The notes under the pieces were generated by a model, which did no database searches, was not told the origin of the DNA, and was given only the letters and a program-made list of their open reading frames with translations. A stretch of DNA of 12,544 nucleotides from an uncultured Mailhella sp. Lineage in GTDB: Bacteria > Desulfobacterota > Desulfovibrionia > Desulfovibrionales > Desulfovibrionaceae. Positions 1 to 7,305 of this stretch are shown piece after piece. The translations under genes and the position numbers were made by a program. Within the stretch, counting starts at the first letter, position 1, and each line of letters opens with the position of its first letter. Where the stretch lies: the NCBI GenBank assembly GCA_910579055.1, contig CAJTSU010000104.1:1-12544 (forward strand), in the 5' to 3' direction.

Positions 1-65
1 GGCGTACAGGCATGGACAGCGGAGCAAGCTCCGGCTTCAGGCGTGAAACCTGCGCGCCAGAACAT
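1..65 (-). CDS. Start of an unidentified gene downstream of tamB (partial)
   Basis: An open frame starts with ATG at 65 on the minus strand and stays open to the window edge, giving only 21 residues (begins MFWRAGFTPEAG). An AAGGA-type ribosome binding site in the run AGGAAGGATCCT lies just ahead of the ATG. It follows the tamB stop by 39 nt on the same strand, so it may be the next gene of a tamB transcript. The residues are too few to recognise a family. The same stretch contains short GC-rich inverted repeats (for example CGGAG/CTCCG around 19-32), so an untranslated hairpin region is the alternative. Confidence 0.4.
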   Translation of the reverse strand, partial: MFWRAGFTPEAGACSAVHACT

Positions 66-104
66 AGGATCCTTCCTGGCAGATACTTTCAATCGCAAAA
101 CGAT

Positions 105-3100
105 CTAATAGTTGTGCTGCCACTGGATGGCCGCTTCTGTCTGTTCATTGTTTGTTTTCGCCTCCAGGCTGATTTCTGGAGTCAATTCAATTTCCACAAG
201 CGCTCCGGTGCTGTCCGATTTCATGCCCTGTTCCACGCCGACATAAATTTTGTCGGTAATGTATTTCCCCATTTCCAGAGTCGTGCCGGTAAGTGCGCTT
301 TCTTCACTTTGATCCTGGTCAGAGTCGGAAGAGGAATTGAGGCGAAGCATGTCAACGCCCAACGCTTCCCGCGTGGAGCTGAGCACGCCAAGCCCTCCGT
401 TGCCGATGCCCGCAAGCGCCGCCACGTTCCCCGCAAGCTGGATAGCTTCAAAGCGGCCCAGATTCTGCGCATATTTGCCGAACATGATTTGCGAGATAAT
501 TTCGTCCTGGGGCAAAGAGGGTTGGCTGGCAAGCCGGAAGCTCGGGCGCGAGGCTGAGCCTCCCACAATGGCTTCAGCCACAATGGCCGAGGTCTTGTAA
601 GTCATGATGATGTCAAGACGCGGGTCAATTTTTTGCGAACCGGCAAACTGAATACTTCCCTTGGAAAAGGTAAAATTGCGGTTGAGAAGCTCAAAGTCGC
701 CGCGTACCACGTCAATAGACCCAAGGATGCCAGGGGCGTTGAGCGGGCCGCCGATGTGCAGATTGCCTTTCCATTCGCTTTCCAGTCCTCGTCCGCGCAC
801 AAAAAAACGGCGGGGCACATCAATACGTACGCTGAGAACACCCTTGGGGGGGGCTGGTTCGGCTTCTTCTCCGCTGGATATCGGCAATTCCTTGATACTG
901 CCGCCGGAGGGAAGATGAGCCAGAGAGAGTTCTCCCTCATTCACGGTTATATTAGCATTGATAAAGGGGGCTTCCAGCGTACCTATGACGCCGCCGCTTC
1001 CCGAGAGGCTGATGCGCAGATCCTGGCGGCGCAGAGGTTTGAGTTTGTCCAGATTCAGCGACGCCTGCATGGTGCGCGCGGTCAGATCCAGATTGCCGTC
1101 GAGACGGAAGGTTCCCCCCAGGCCGTCTCCGCCGGACAGAGTGACCTGGGCCCGCCGCGCAGAACTTTTTTTTACGCCGCCTGTCTGATCGTTATAACCG
1201 GCCTTGGCGTTGATGTTTGTGAGCAGAACGCCGAGCGCGAGATCCTCAAAGGCGGCATTGCTGATTTCCACATCCGCGTCAATTTTCGGCTGTGCGAAAG
1301 TGCCGCTGATATCCGCCGCCAGATGGATACCGCCGTTCATACGGCGATCTCCGATAGGCAGATATGCCCAGAGCGGAGAGATGACGCCGTCCCATCGCAA
1401 AGCGGCCTCCATGCTCCTGTTCCGGGAGGGGATCAGGCTGTTGCCATTGCGCTCCAGCGGCAGCCGTATCCTGGCCCAGCCCTGGCGGGCTCCCAGCAGC
1501 ACAAGCGAAGTAACGGGTATTTCCAGCCTGGCGTCCAGTATGCTTTGTCCGCCTGGATGTTTCAGATCCGCATTGAGATCGCAGGCCAGCGGTACAAGCT
1601 CACTGCCCGGAAAACGCACGTCGCGTACTTCGGCCCGCAATGTTCCCGCCGGACTGTCAAGGGTGCCACGCAAGGCCAGCGTGGCGTTGACGTTTCCGTC
1701 CGGCAGGTCTTTGACAAACATGCGCAGAGGCGCAAATTGCAAGCCCTGCAGCTCCATATCCAGATTAAGCTTGGCGGGGTCATAACTGCCTTTGAGCATC
1801 AGCTTCCCATCAGGGGGCAGCTTGAAATGCAGGCCGGAAGTCGAGAATGCTGCGGCGGAATACGTCAGAGAACCGGGAGAGAGCAGTACAATACTCGGGA
1901 GAGGGGCAGGGTTACGCGAAGCATTTCGCGTTCTTCTGCGCGAATTCGGCAAGGAGCCGGGCTCGACGGAAAGCGCTTTCAGCTCAACTTTTCCCGGATT
2001 CCAAGTCGCGTTGAGCCGGCTTTTTATTTCGCCTTCAGTGCCGGCTGTCAGATTCAGAGGGCCGGCCAAGGAGCCGTCAATCGCGCTTGTGATATTCTTC
2101 AGCGCAATACCGCCCGCTTTCAGACCGGAAACACTCAGACCCGCGTCAAGAACGGCTGCACTCCAGACATCACGAGCGTCAAGGTTGACATGCAGGCCGG
2201 TCAGAGTGAGCTGTTCTCCCTTTTCAGCAGGTACGCCGCCAAGCGAAAAAGATTCCATTCCTCCCTTGAGGCCGGCAATCTGCTTTTCACCTTCATGTTT
2301 CAAAGCCAGTTCAAAATGAGCGCCGGAGCCATTCAGTTTTTGCCCGGTCAGAACGGAGAGAAGTTTCCAGTCACGCACTTCAGCCAGCAGGCCTCCGTCC
2401 AGCCGGGGCGGCTTCCCATTCTCTAGAACAGCGGAGAGAGTTCCTTCTGCCTGAACTCCTCCGACGCGCAGCGACGCATTTCGTAGCGTTGCGGCCAGTA
2501 TGCCCGCACGGTCATGCTGGGCGATCCAGTCAGTTTTCAGGCTGACCGTTTCTCCCCGCAGGGTAAGACCTGCGTCCAGTCCTCCGGTCAGGGAAATATC
2601 AGAGGAATCGTCCTTCAGACTGTCCAGCCTGGCGTGGAGAAACACGTCACGTATTTTTTCTCCTTCCACGGCAAGACCGGGGCAGCTCAGATCGATGCGC
2701 GCACGGGGGGACAGAGGCGACCCGGAAAGCTTTGCATCCAGCAGGGCGGGACCGTCCAGTTCCAGATGCTTTTTAGCATCGGGCGCGAGCATGGCAATAA
2801 GGCGGGCATCGGGCCGGGCGTCGGCGTGAAGTTCGATATCAACCAGCGCCTGGGCCAGAACTGCCGGGATATTGAACGCGTTACTTCCGCCCTTTTTATC
2901 CGGCATGGCTGCTTTTACGGAGACTTCGGCGGAGTTCTCGACGGCAGTAGGGGAATTGGAAAGATCGCCAGAGGCGGAAGACGGGGCAGAATCGAAAAGA
3001 GCCGAACCAGGCAGAGAGAAGGCAGCGTTACCCCCCGCGGAAAGGATGCCTGCGTTAAAAGACAGAACAGGCAGTTTTACCTGTAATTCTTCCGGCGCGT

Positions 3101-4529
3101 AGCCGAGCTTGAGGGCAAGCTTTGCGGTCAGGGCATTACCCAGTAGTGCAGCAAGCCTGGCATCTTCCCATCGGGTATTTTGGGCCTGGGTAAAGAGCGT
3201 TGCTTCCGTGTCCAGCGCAAGTCCGTTTTGCACAGGATTCAGCGCGGTGTGTACGGAGAGTTTGACAGATGCCGCGCCCTGGTTCAGGCCGGCCATGCGG
3301 ATCAGCTTATCTGCGGCCTGGCCGTTTTGCAGCGTGAGCTCCAATGCTATGTCGCGGGGCAGCCAGGGGTTGCCCGTATTGCCTTCTTCCAAGGAGAGGA
3401 CAGCGGCTTGCTCCGGGGACAAATTCAGGGAAATTTGCCCCTCAAGGGTAATAACATGGCATGCGGGGGGGATATCCGCTGAAAGCCCAGAGAACTGCAA
3501 CTTTGAGAGAGAGTTTTGTGTTTCTCCCTGCTCCAAAGGGTGGGAGGGCGCAGCCTTGCCAGGCTCTTTGCCCGAAGCCTCGCCGGAACCCATGTCTCCG
3601 GCGTTGGCCGGGGGGGCATCTAAATCTGCAAGCAGGAAATGCAAATCTCCTTTCCAGTTGTCAAGGGGAGCGTTTCCTTCCAGTTCAAACAGCATCCGCG
3701 GACGTTTGGCCAGTTCCGGCGGCAGGAAACGGGCCGCGAGGCCGGAGGGGCCTTCGTCGGTAATGAGCTGTAGCCCCAGTACGCCGGTGGAAGTCAGCTT
3801 CAGCGCGAGGGTCAGGGCTTCGTGCCCGTCAGGCTCATGTTTGTCCGGGAGGCTTCTGCGAGCAAGCGCTGCTTGTACGGCAAGCTTTGTGGGAGAAAGG
3901 CTGGCTGATGCGCCAAGATCAAGCGTCATGGCTTCACCTGCGATGGCAGGAGACAGTTCAAATCCGTTCACGAACAGATGGCTGATATTAAACTCCGGAT
4001 TCAGATCCGCCAGCCAAGCGGGGAAAAGTTGAAAGAGGTTGTACGGCGTCAGCACAGGAGATGACGTCTCGGGTTCTGGAGCAGAAGAGGGTGAGAGTTC
4101 TGGCAGGCGCAGAAACACCGGATGTTCCAGACTCAGATCGGAGACTTCAATGTTGCGTTTCAGCAGCGCACGCCAGTTGATCGCCAATGACAGATGCTCG
4201 GCCTGAAACCAGACGCCGTGCTTATCGCTTAATTCAATGCCGCTTACATTGACAGCAAAAGGCAATTCACTGCGCAGGCCTTGCAGATGAAGGGAAAGCC
4301 CCATGGGGGCAAGAGCTGCTTGCAAGGCGGGATTCAAGCCATTGACGATCCAGCGGGCTCCCTGTTCAGTACGGGAAATCAGGCAGACGGAAGCGAACAC
4401 CAGGACGGGGAGCAACACCAAAACAAGCACCGCCGTCAGCAAACGACGGAACACACGACCGGCCCGGTGGGTTTTGCCCGGTGCCTTGGGCGTCAGGTCA
4501 GCTTGGTTCGGGCGTTCTTTTTCAGACAT
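105..4529 (-). CDS. tamB: TamB-family inner-membrane-anchored envelope assembly/lipid-transport protein
   Basis: This is a 1474-residue TamB/DUF490 protein. The family spans the periplasm as a long hydrophobic beta groove and works with the Omp85 protein TamA (or alone, like other AsmA-like proteins) in outer-membrane protein insertion and phospholipid transport. Visible here: a basic N-terminus, one membrane anchor at about residues 27-52 (rich in L and V), then about 1150 residues of repetitive beta-strand sequence with alternating polar and hydrophobic residues. The conserved C-terminal domain covers roughly the last 230 residues, with GDFELLNRNFTFSKGSIQF, a LPQDEIISQIMFGK stretch, KYITDKIYVGVEQG and a final aromatic (QWQHNY). 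The start is supported by AGGAG 8 nt upstream (4538-4542). Length is typical or slightly long. Low-complexity Ser/Pro/Glu-rich inserts and a basic RRRTR patch interrupt the middle. tamA is not adjacent: the 5' side is a 955-nt gene-poor gap. The coding strand carries C8, C7 and A8 homopolymers. The family call is firm; the exact cargo is unknown. Confidence 0.93.
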   Translation of the reverse strand: MSEKERPNQADLTPKAPGKTHRAGRVFRRLLTAVLVLVLLPVLVFASVCLISRTEQGARWIVNGLNPALQAALAPMGLSLHLQGLRSELPFAVNVSGIELSDKHGVWFQAEHLSLAINWRALLKRNIEVSDLSLEHPVFLRLPELSPSSAPEPETSSPVLTPYNLFQLFPAWLADLNPEFNISHLFVNGFELSPAIAGEAMTLDLGASASLSPTKLAVQAALARRSLPDKHEPDGHEALTLALKLTSTGVLGLQLITDEGPSGLAARFLPPELAKRPRMLFELEGNAPLDNWKGDLHFLLADLDAPPANAGDMGSGEASGKEPGKAAPSHPLEQGETQNSLSKLQFSGLSADIPPACHVITLEGQISLNLSPEQAAVLSLEEGNTGNPWLPRDIALELTLQNGQAADKLIRMAGLNQGAASVKLSVHTALNPVQNGLALDTEATLFTQAQNTRWEDARLAALLGNALTAKLALKLGYAPEELQVKLPVLSFNAGILSAGGNAAFSLPGSALFDSAPSSASGDLSNSPTAVENSAEVSVKAAMPDKKGGSNAFNIPAVLAQALVDIELHADARPDARLIAMLAPDAKKHLELDGPALLDAKLSGSPLSPRARIDLSCPGLAVEGEKIRDVFLHARLDSLKDDSSDISLTGGLDAGLTLRGETVSLKTDWIAQHDRAGILAATLRNASLRVGGVQAEGTLSAVLENGKPPRLDGGLLAEVRDWKLLSVLTGQKLNGSGAHFELALKHEGEKQIAGLKGGMESFSLGGVPAEKGEQLTLTGLHVNLDARDVWSAAVLDAGLSVSGLKAGGIALKNITSAIDGSLAGPLNLTAGTEGEIKSRLNATWNPGKVELKALSVEPGSLPNSRRRTRNASRNPAPLPSIVLLSPGSLTYSAAAFSTSGLHFKLPPDGKLMLKGSYDPAKLNLDMELQGLQFAPLRMFVKDLPDGNVNATLALRGTLDSPAGTLRAEVRDVRFPGSELVPLACDLNADLKHPGGQSILDARLEIPVTSLVLLGARQGWARIRLPLERNGNSLIPSRNRSMEAALRWDGVISPLWAYLPIGDRRMNGGIHLAADISGTFAQPKIDADVEISNAAFEDLALGVLLTNINAKAGYNDQTGGVKKSSARRAQVTLSGGDGLGGTFRLDGNLDLTARTMQASLNLDKLKPLRRQDLRISLSGSGGVIGTLEAPFINANITVNEGELSLAHLPSGGSIKELPISSGEEAEPAPPKGVLSVRIDVPRRFFVRGRGLESEWKGNLHIGGPLNAPGILGSIDVVRGDFELLNRNFTFSKGSIQFAGSQKIDPRLDIIMTYKTSAIVAEAIVGGSASRPSFRLASQPSLPQDEIISQIMFGKYAQNLGRFEAIQLAGNVAALAGIGNGGLGVLSSTREALGVDMLRLNSSSDSDQDQSEESALTGTTLEMGKYITDKIYVGVEQGMKSDSTGALVEIELTPEISLEAKTNNEQTEAAIQWQHNY

Positions 4530-4537
4530 GCTCCATG

Positions 4538-4542
4538 CTCCT
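4538..4542 (-). promoter_or_regulatory. Ribosome binding site of tamB
   Basis: AGGAG on the minus strand, 8 nt before the ATG at 4529. It supports that start over an out-of-frame ATG that lies between it and the gene. Confidence 0.7.
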
Positions 4543-4594
4543 GTTAGATTAGAACGTTTTGCTATTTAAGTTGCCCAACTCGTCTCAAGAAATC

Positions 4595-4645
4595 CAAAGA
4601 TGTTTAGTTAGCATGTAATTTCAATATATTAACTAAATATCTTTG
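4595..4645. repeat. 16-bp near-perfect inverted repeat ahead of tamB
   Basis: The arms are CAAAGATGTTTAGTTA (4595-4610) and TAACTAAATATCTTTG (4630-4645). They pair over 16 positions with a single G-T wobble around a 19-nt AT-rich spacer. The structure sits 66 nt upstream of the tamB start and overlaps the end of a doubtful open frame. Neither side carries a clear run of Ts, so it is not a classical terminator. A regulator-binding palindrome, a stabilising hairpin in a leader transcript, or the remnant of an inserted element are all possible. Confidence 0.75.
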
Positions 4646-4900
4646 TTCTATATCATCCACCAAAGTCCACCTGTATCCACAAGCTCCGTTGGTAGTTTTT
4701 GGGCAGGCCTGAACTGTCAATGTTTTTCCCAAGGTTGGACAATACGGCCCCGATCTTGGGGAACCGAAGAGGGATACCCTCTCAGCTACCGCATATTTCT
4801 TATAATTAGAAGGATTTTTCAAGAATACGTTGGCAGCAGTCAGTCCAATCGCACCAAAGAAAACCATACTGGAGGTAGATGGAATGAAGCTGACGGCCAA
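4604..4900 (-). CDS. Doubtful hypothetical ORF, possible remnant gene
   Basis: An open frame of 98 residues from a TTG at 4900, or 87 residues from the first ATG at 4867. Neither start has a recognisable ribosome binding site. From the ATG it opens with a hydrophobic stretch (MVFFGAIGLTAANVFL) and then has a segment GKTLTVQACPKTTNGACGYRW. This loosely recalls the G-x-LTV...NPTTGYxW signature of chagasin/I42 cysteine-protease inhibitors, but with three extra residues between TT and GY. The protein stops soon afterwards, without the rest of such a domain. The last codons fall in the 4595-4645 inverted repeat. It may be a decayed inhibitor gene, an orphan, or a chance frame; I favour remnant or chance. 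Confidence 0.25.
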   Translation of the reverse strand: MAVSFIPSTSSMVFFGAIGLTAANVFLKNPSNYKKYAVAERVSLFGSPRSGPYCPTLGKTLTVQACPKTTNGACGYRWTLVDDIEQRYLVNILKLHAN

Positions 4901-5369
4901 GTATTCGACGAAGCGGGTCCCCTCATACCGGATTAAACAGGGAAACGCCCAGTCCCAGCCTGTGCCAGGGTAGAATACCGCCTATACTTTCCATAATGGT
5001 AGGTGCCATATTCAAAGACGAACAGGGCCTTCCATTATCCACAATATCCCTTTTTCCCGCATAATTGATAACCATATTAAATAGCAGGCTTTTCATCAGG
5101 CAGTATAGTCACGAGATTGAAGCCCCAAGAAAGAGGTGCCTAATGTGAATCGCGGTCAGAAATGATGCTGCATTTGCCCCAGTTTCGGCTTGATCTGACA
5201 GCAGGCCCTTGAAAAGGCCAGGGAACTCCGTTTTGATGGAAGTGCAAATACACCATCAACCGGGCACCATGCCTAGGGAGTCCCCATGGAAAGTTTTAAT
5301 CAAAAGCTCCTCTTTCAACAGGTGTTTGCGTTTTTAGTACTATACAACATTCAATACTTCCTGCTCAAT
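4901..5369. other. Gene-poor intergenic stretch between rpoD and tamB
   Basis: I see no convincing gene on either strand. A 57-residue minus-strand frame (ATG at 5096, stop ending at 4923) has no ribosome binding site and resembles no family I know. Short coding-like fragments appear on the minus strand in several frames, broken by stops, which would fit decayed DNA. A 7-bp inverted repeat, TTGATGG (5233-5239) and CCATCAA (5253-5259), is the only clear structure. No tRNA, 6S or SRP-like RNA was recognised. Confidence 0.5.
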
Positions 5370-5397
5370 GTTAAGAAAGATCGCTTTTCCGAAAGCG
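5370..5397 (-). terminator. Probable rho-independent terminator of the rpsU-rpoD operon
   Basis: On the minus strand CGCTTT - CGGA - AAAGCG (5397 to 5382) forms a 6-bp stem with a tetraloop, followed by ATCTTTCTTAAC. It lies about 88 nt past the rpoD stop and before any other gene on that strand. The T tract is interrupted, so efficiency is uncertain. An overlapping 6-bp stem (CCGAAA/TTTCGG) could compete with it. Confidence 0.5.
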
Positions 5398-5484
5398 TGG
5401 TTTCGGCGAGCGACCCCGGCTACGCCGCCGCGCCAGTCTTGAGCCCGACGGCTGGTAGTCCGAAGTATTTTATGTTACTGAGTA

Positions 5485-7305
5485 CTAGTTTTCATAAAAA
5501 GAGCGCAGGGTCTGACTGCGAACGGGGTGACGCAGCTTGCGCAGAGCCTTGGCTTCGATCTGGCGGATACGTTCGCGCGTGACGTTGAACAGTTTGCCCA
5601 CTTCTTCCAGAGTATGGTCGGATTTTTCGCCTATACCGAAACGCTTGCGCAGTACCTGTTCTTCACGGGGAGTAAGGTCGGCCAGCACCGAAGCAATTTG
5701 TTCGGAAAGTTTGGTATTCACCACTTCTTCCGCAGGAGCCACGGCTTTCTTGTCTTCAATAAAATCGCCGAGGCTGGAATCCTCTTCATCCCCGATGGGC
5801 GTCTCGAGGGAAATAGGTTCTTTGGCGATTTTCAGCACCTTCTTGACCTTGTCCACAGGATATTCCATGCGGTCGGCAATTTCCTCCGGCGTGGGGTCAC
5901 GTCCCAATTCCTGCACCAAGTAACGCGAGGTACGAATAAGTTTGTTAATAGTTTCAATCATGTGGACAGGAATGCGTATGGTGCGGGCCTGATCTGCAAT
6001 GGCGCGGGTAATGGCCTGCCGAATCCACCATGTCGCATAAGTAGAGAATTTATAGCCCCGTTGGTACTCGAACTTGTCCACAGCCTTCATCAGGCCGATA
6101 TTTCCTTCCTGGATGAGATCAAGGAATTGAAGTCCGCGGTTGGTGTATTTTTTGGCAATGCTGACCACAAGACGCAGGTTGGAGCGAATGAGCTCCTGCT
6201 TGGCTCTCATGGCTGCGTTGGTGCCCCGGCGGATACGCCACAAGACTTCTTCAAGATCCTCTACATCGTGGCTGCATTTTTCCTGCAGGCGGCGAAGACT
6301 CTCGATTTTTCCCATGATCATTTCTTTGTAGGAGAACATCTTGTCCACGCTCATATCAAGCTGGTTAGCTGCTTCCTGCATGGAAATCTGGCGGGCGTCG
6401 AGCTTGGCGAAGAGTCTTTCGATCTCCTCTTGCGTCTTGCCGGTCGCGCCGATATAGGCGGCCAGTTCGCGGCGGAAGTTGCGCATCTGGCGCACATAGT
6501 CTTCCACGGTTTCAATAATGCGGTCTATCAGCGTTTTTTCCAGCTTGATATCACGCAGACGGGTGACGATTTCCTCCTTGAACTGGAGGATTTCCCTCTG
6601 CGTGCCGGCTACACGGCGTTCCAGAGTGCAACAGGCATCGAGCTTGCTGTAGATCTTGCGTTTTTTCTTGTAGGTAGCCTTGATTTCATCAAGCAGGAGG
6701 ATGACACGGGTTCGCTGGTTCATTTCATCTTCGCTGGGGTCATCTTCCTCAATAGTTTTCACCACGTCCTTGAGCTTAATGCGGTTTTGCCGCAGATCCT
6801 CTCCGACGTTGATGAGCTCCTCCACCGCCACGGGAACTTCGACCAGAGCATAGAGGACATCCTGTTCGCCCATTTCAATTTTTTTGGCGATGACAACTTC
6901 ACCGTCGCGATCAAGCAGTGGAACCGCGCCCATTTCCCGTAGATACATGCGAACGGGATCTGTGTTACGTGCCGCGAAATCAGAGCCGTCTTCCGTGGCA
7001 GTCAAATCCGCGCTGATTTCTATACCATCCTCAAGCGAGCTGTCGAGCGCAGCGTCAAAAACCGCGTCGACCGGATCATTTTCAGAATCGGAATTGCCTG
7101 AAGTGATCGATTTTCCTTCTTTTTCCGTATCGACAAGGGCTATTTCCTGCTGTTCGATATGGCCAATGATATCTTCAAATATTTCAGGCGCGCTGAACTC
7201 AGGTGGCAGAGCCTTGTTCACCTCGTCAAACGTGAGGTACCCGACGGCCTTGCCCTTGGAGAGAAGAGCTTTATACTGCGGCAGATCTTTAAAGTTATTG
7301 ATCAC
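5485..7305 (-). CDS. rpoD: Primary RNA polymerase sigma factor, sigma-70 (RpoD)
   Basis: Housekeeping sigma factor of 606 residues that directs RNA polymerase to most promoters. Domain order: region 1.1-like N-terminus (about 1-60) leading into an acidic linker; region 1.2 from DPVRMYLREMGAVPLL (about 116-131); a long non-conserved, helix-rich region to about 365. Region 2 follows (about 372-449), with SNLRLVVSIAKKY, DLIQEGNIGLMKAVDKFEY, KFSTYATWWIRQAI and RTIRIPVHM. Region 3 follows (about 450-520). Region 4 (about 544-595) has LTPREEQVLRKRFG and the helix-turn-helix TRERIRQIEAKALRKL. The start is GTG at 7305, preceded by GGAGG with 4 nt spacing. It overlaps the dnaG stop by 11 nt, implying translational coupling. 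A farther upstream in-frame ATG at 7473 would add 56 residues encoded inside dnaG and lacking sigma features, so I rejected it. Last gene of the operon. Confidence 0.97.
   Translation of the reverse strand: MINNFKDLPQYKALLSKGKAVGYLTFDEVNKALPPEFSAPEIFEDIIGHIEQQEIALVDTEKEGKSITSGNSDSENDPVDAVFDAALDSSLEDGIEISADLTATEDGSDFAARNTDPVRMYLREMGAVPLLDRDGEVVIAKKIEMGEQDVLYALVEVPVAVEELINVGEDLRQNRIKLKDVVKTIEEDDPSEDEMNQRTRVILLLDEIKATYKKKRKIYSKLDACCTLERRVAGTQREILQFKEEIVTRLRDIKLEKTLIDRIIETVEDYVRQMRNFRRELAAYIGATGKTQEEIERLFAKLDARQISMQEAANQLDMSVDKMFSYKEMIMGKIESLRRLQEKCSHDVEDLEEVLWRIRRGTNAAMRAKQELIRSNLRLVVSIAKKYTNRGLQFLDLIQEGNIGLMKAVDKFEYQRGYKFSTYATWWIRQAITRAIADQARTIRIPVHMIETINKLIRTSRYLVQELGRDPTPEEIADRMEYPVDKVKKVLKIAKEPISLETPIGDEEDSSLGDFIEDKKAVAPAEEVVNTKLSEQIASVLADLTPREEQVLRKRFGIGEKSDHTLEEVGKLFNVTRERIRQIEAKALRKLRHPVRSQTLRSFYEN

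Noticed and set aside
633..2426. Plus-strand open frame of 597 residues inside tamB
   Set aside because: It is antisense to a clear TamB gene, lacks any recognisable domain, and has the composition expected from the complement of GC-rich codons.
4690..4730. Perfect TTGACA on the minus strand near 4717 as a tamB promoter
   Set aside because: No acceptable -10 box follows at 16-18 nt, and it lies within the doubtful open frame about 190 nt from tamB.
4923..5096. Minus-strand frame of 57 residues
   Set aside because: No ribosome binding site, no recognisable motif, and other frames in the same stretch look equally coding-like, so I treat it as chance or decay.
5395..5470. GC-rich block past rpoD considered as a tRNA or other structured RNA
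   Set aside because: I could not fold a cloverleaf with a TTC-type loop, an anticodon arm or an acceptor stem on either strand.
5286..5582. Plus-strand frame of 98 residues with GGGAG ahead of its ATG
   Set aside because: It runs through the probable rpoD terminator and about 100 nt into the conserved 3' end of rpoD on the other strand. The first 28 residues are hydrophobic, but the rest resembles no protein I know.
5527..6942. Plus-strand open frame of 471 residues inside rpoD
   Set aside because: Antisense to a highly conserved sigma-70 gene; no family resemblance and no plausible ribosome binding site seen.
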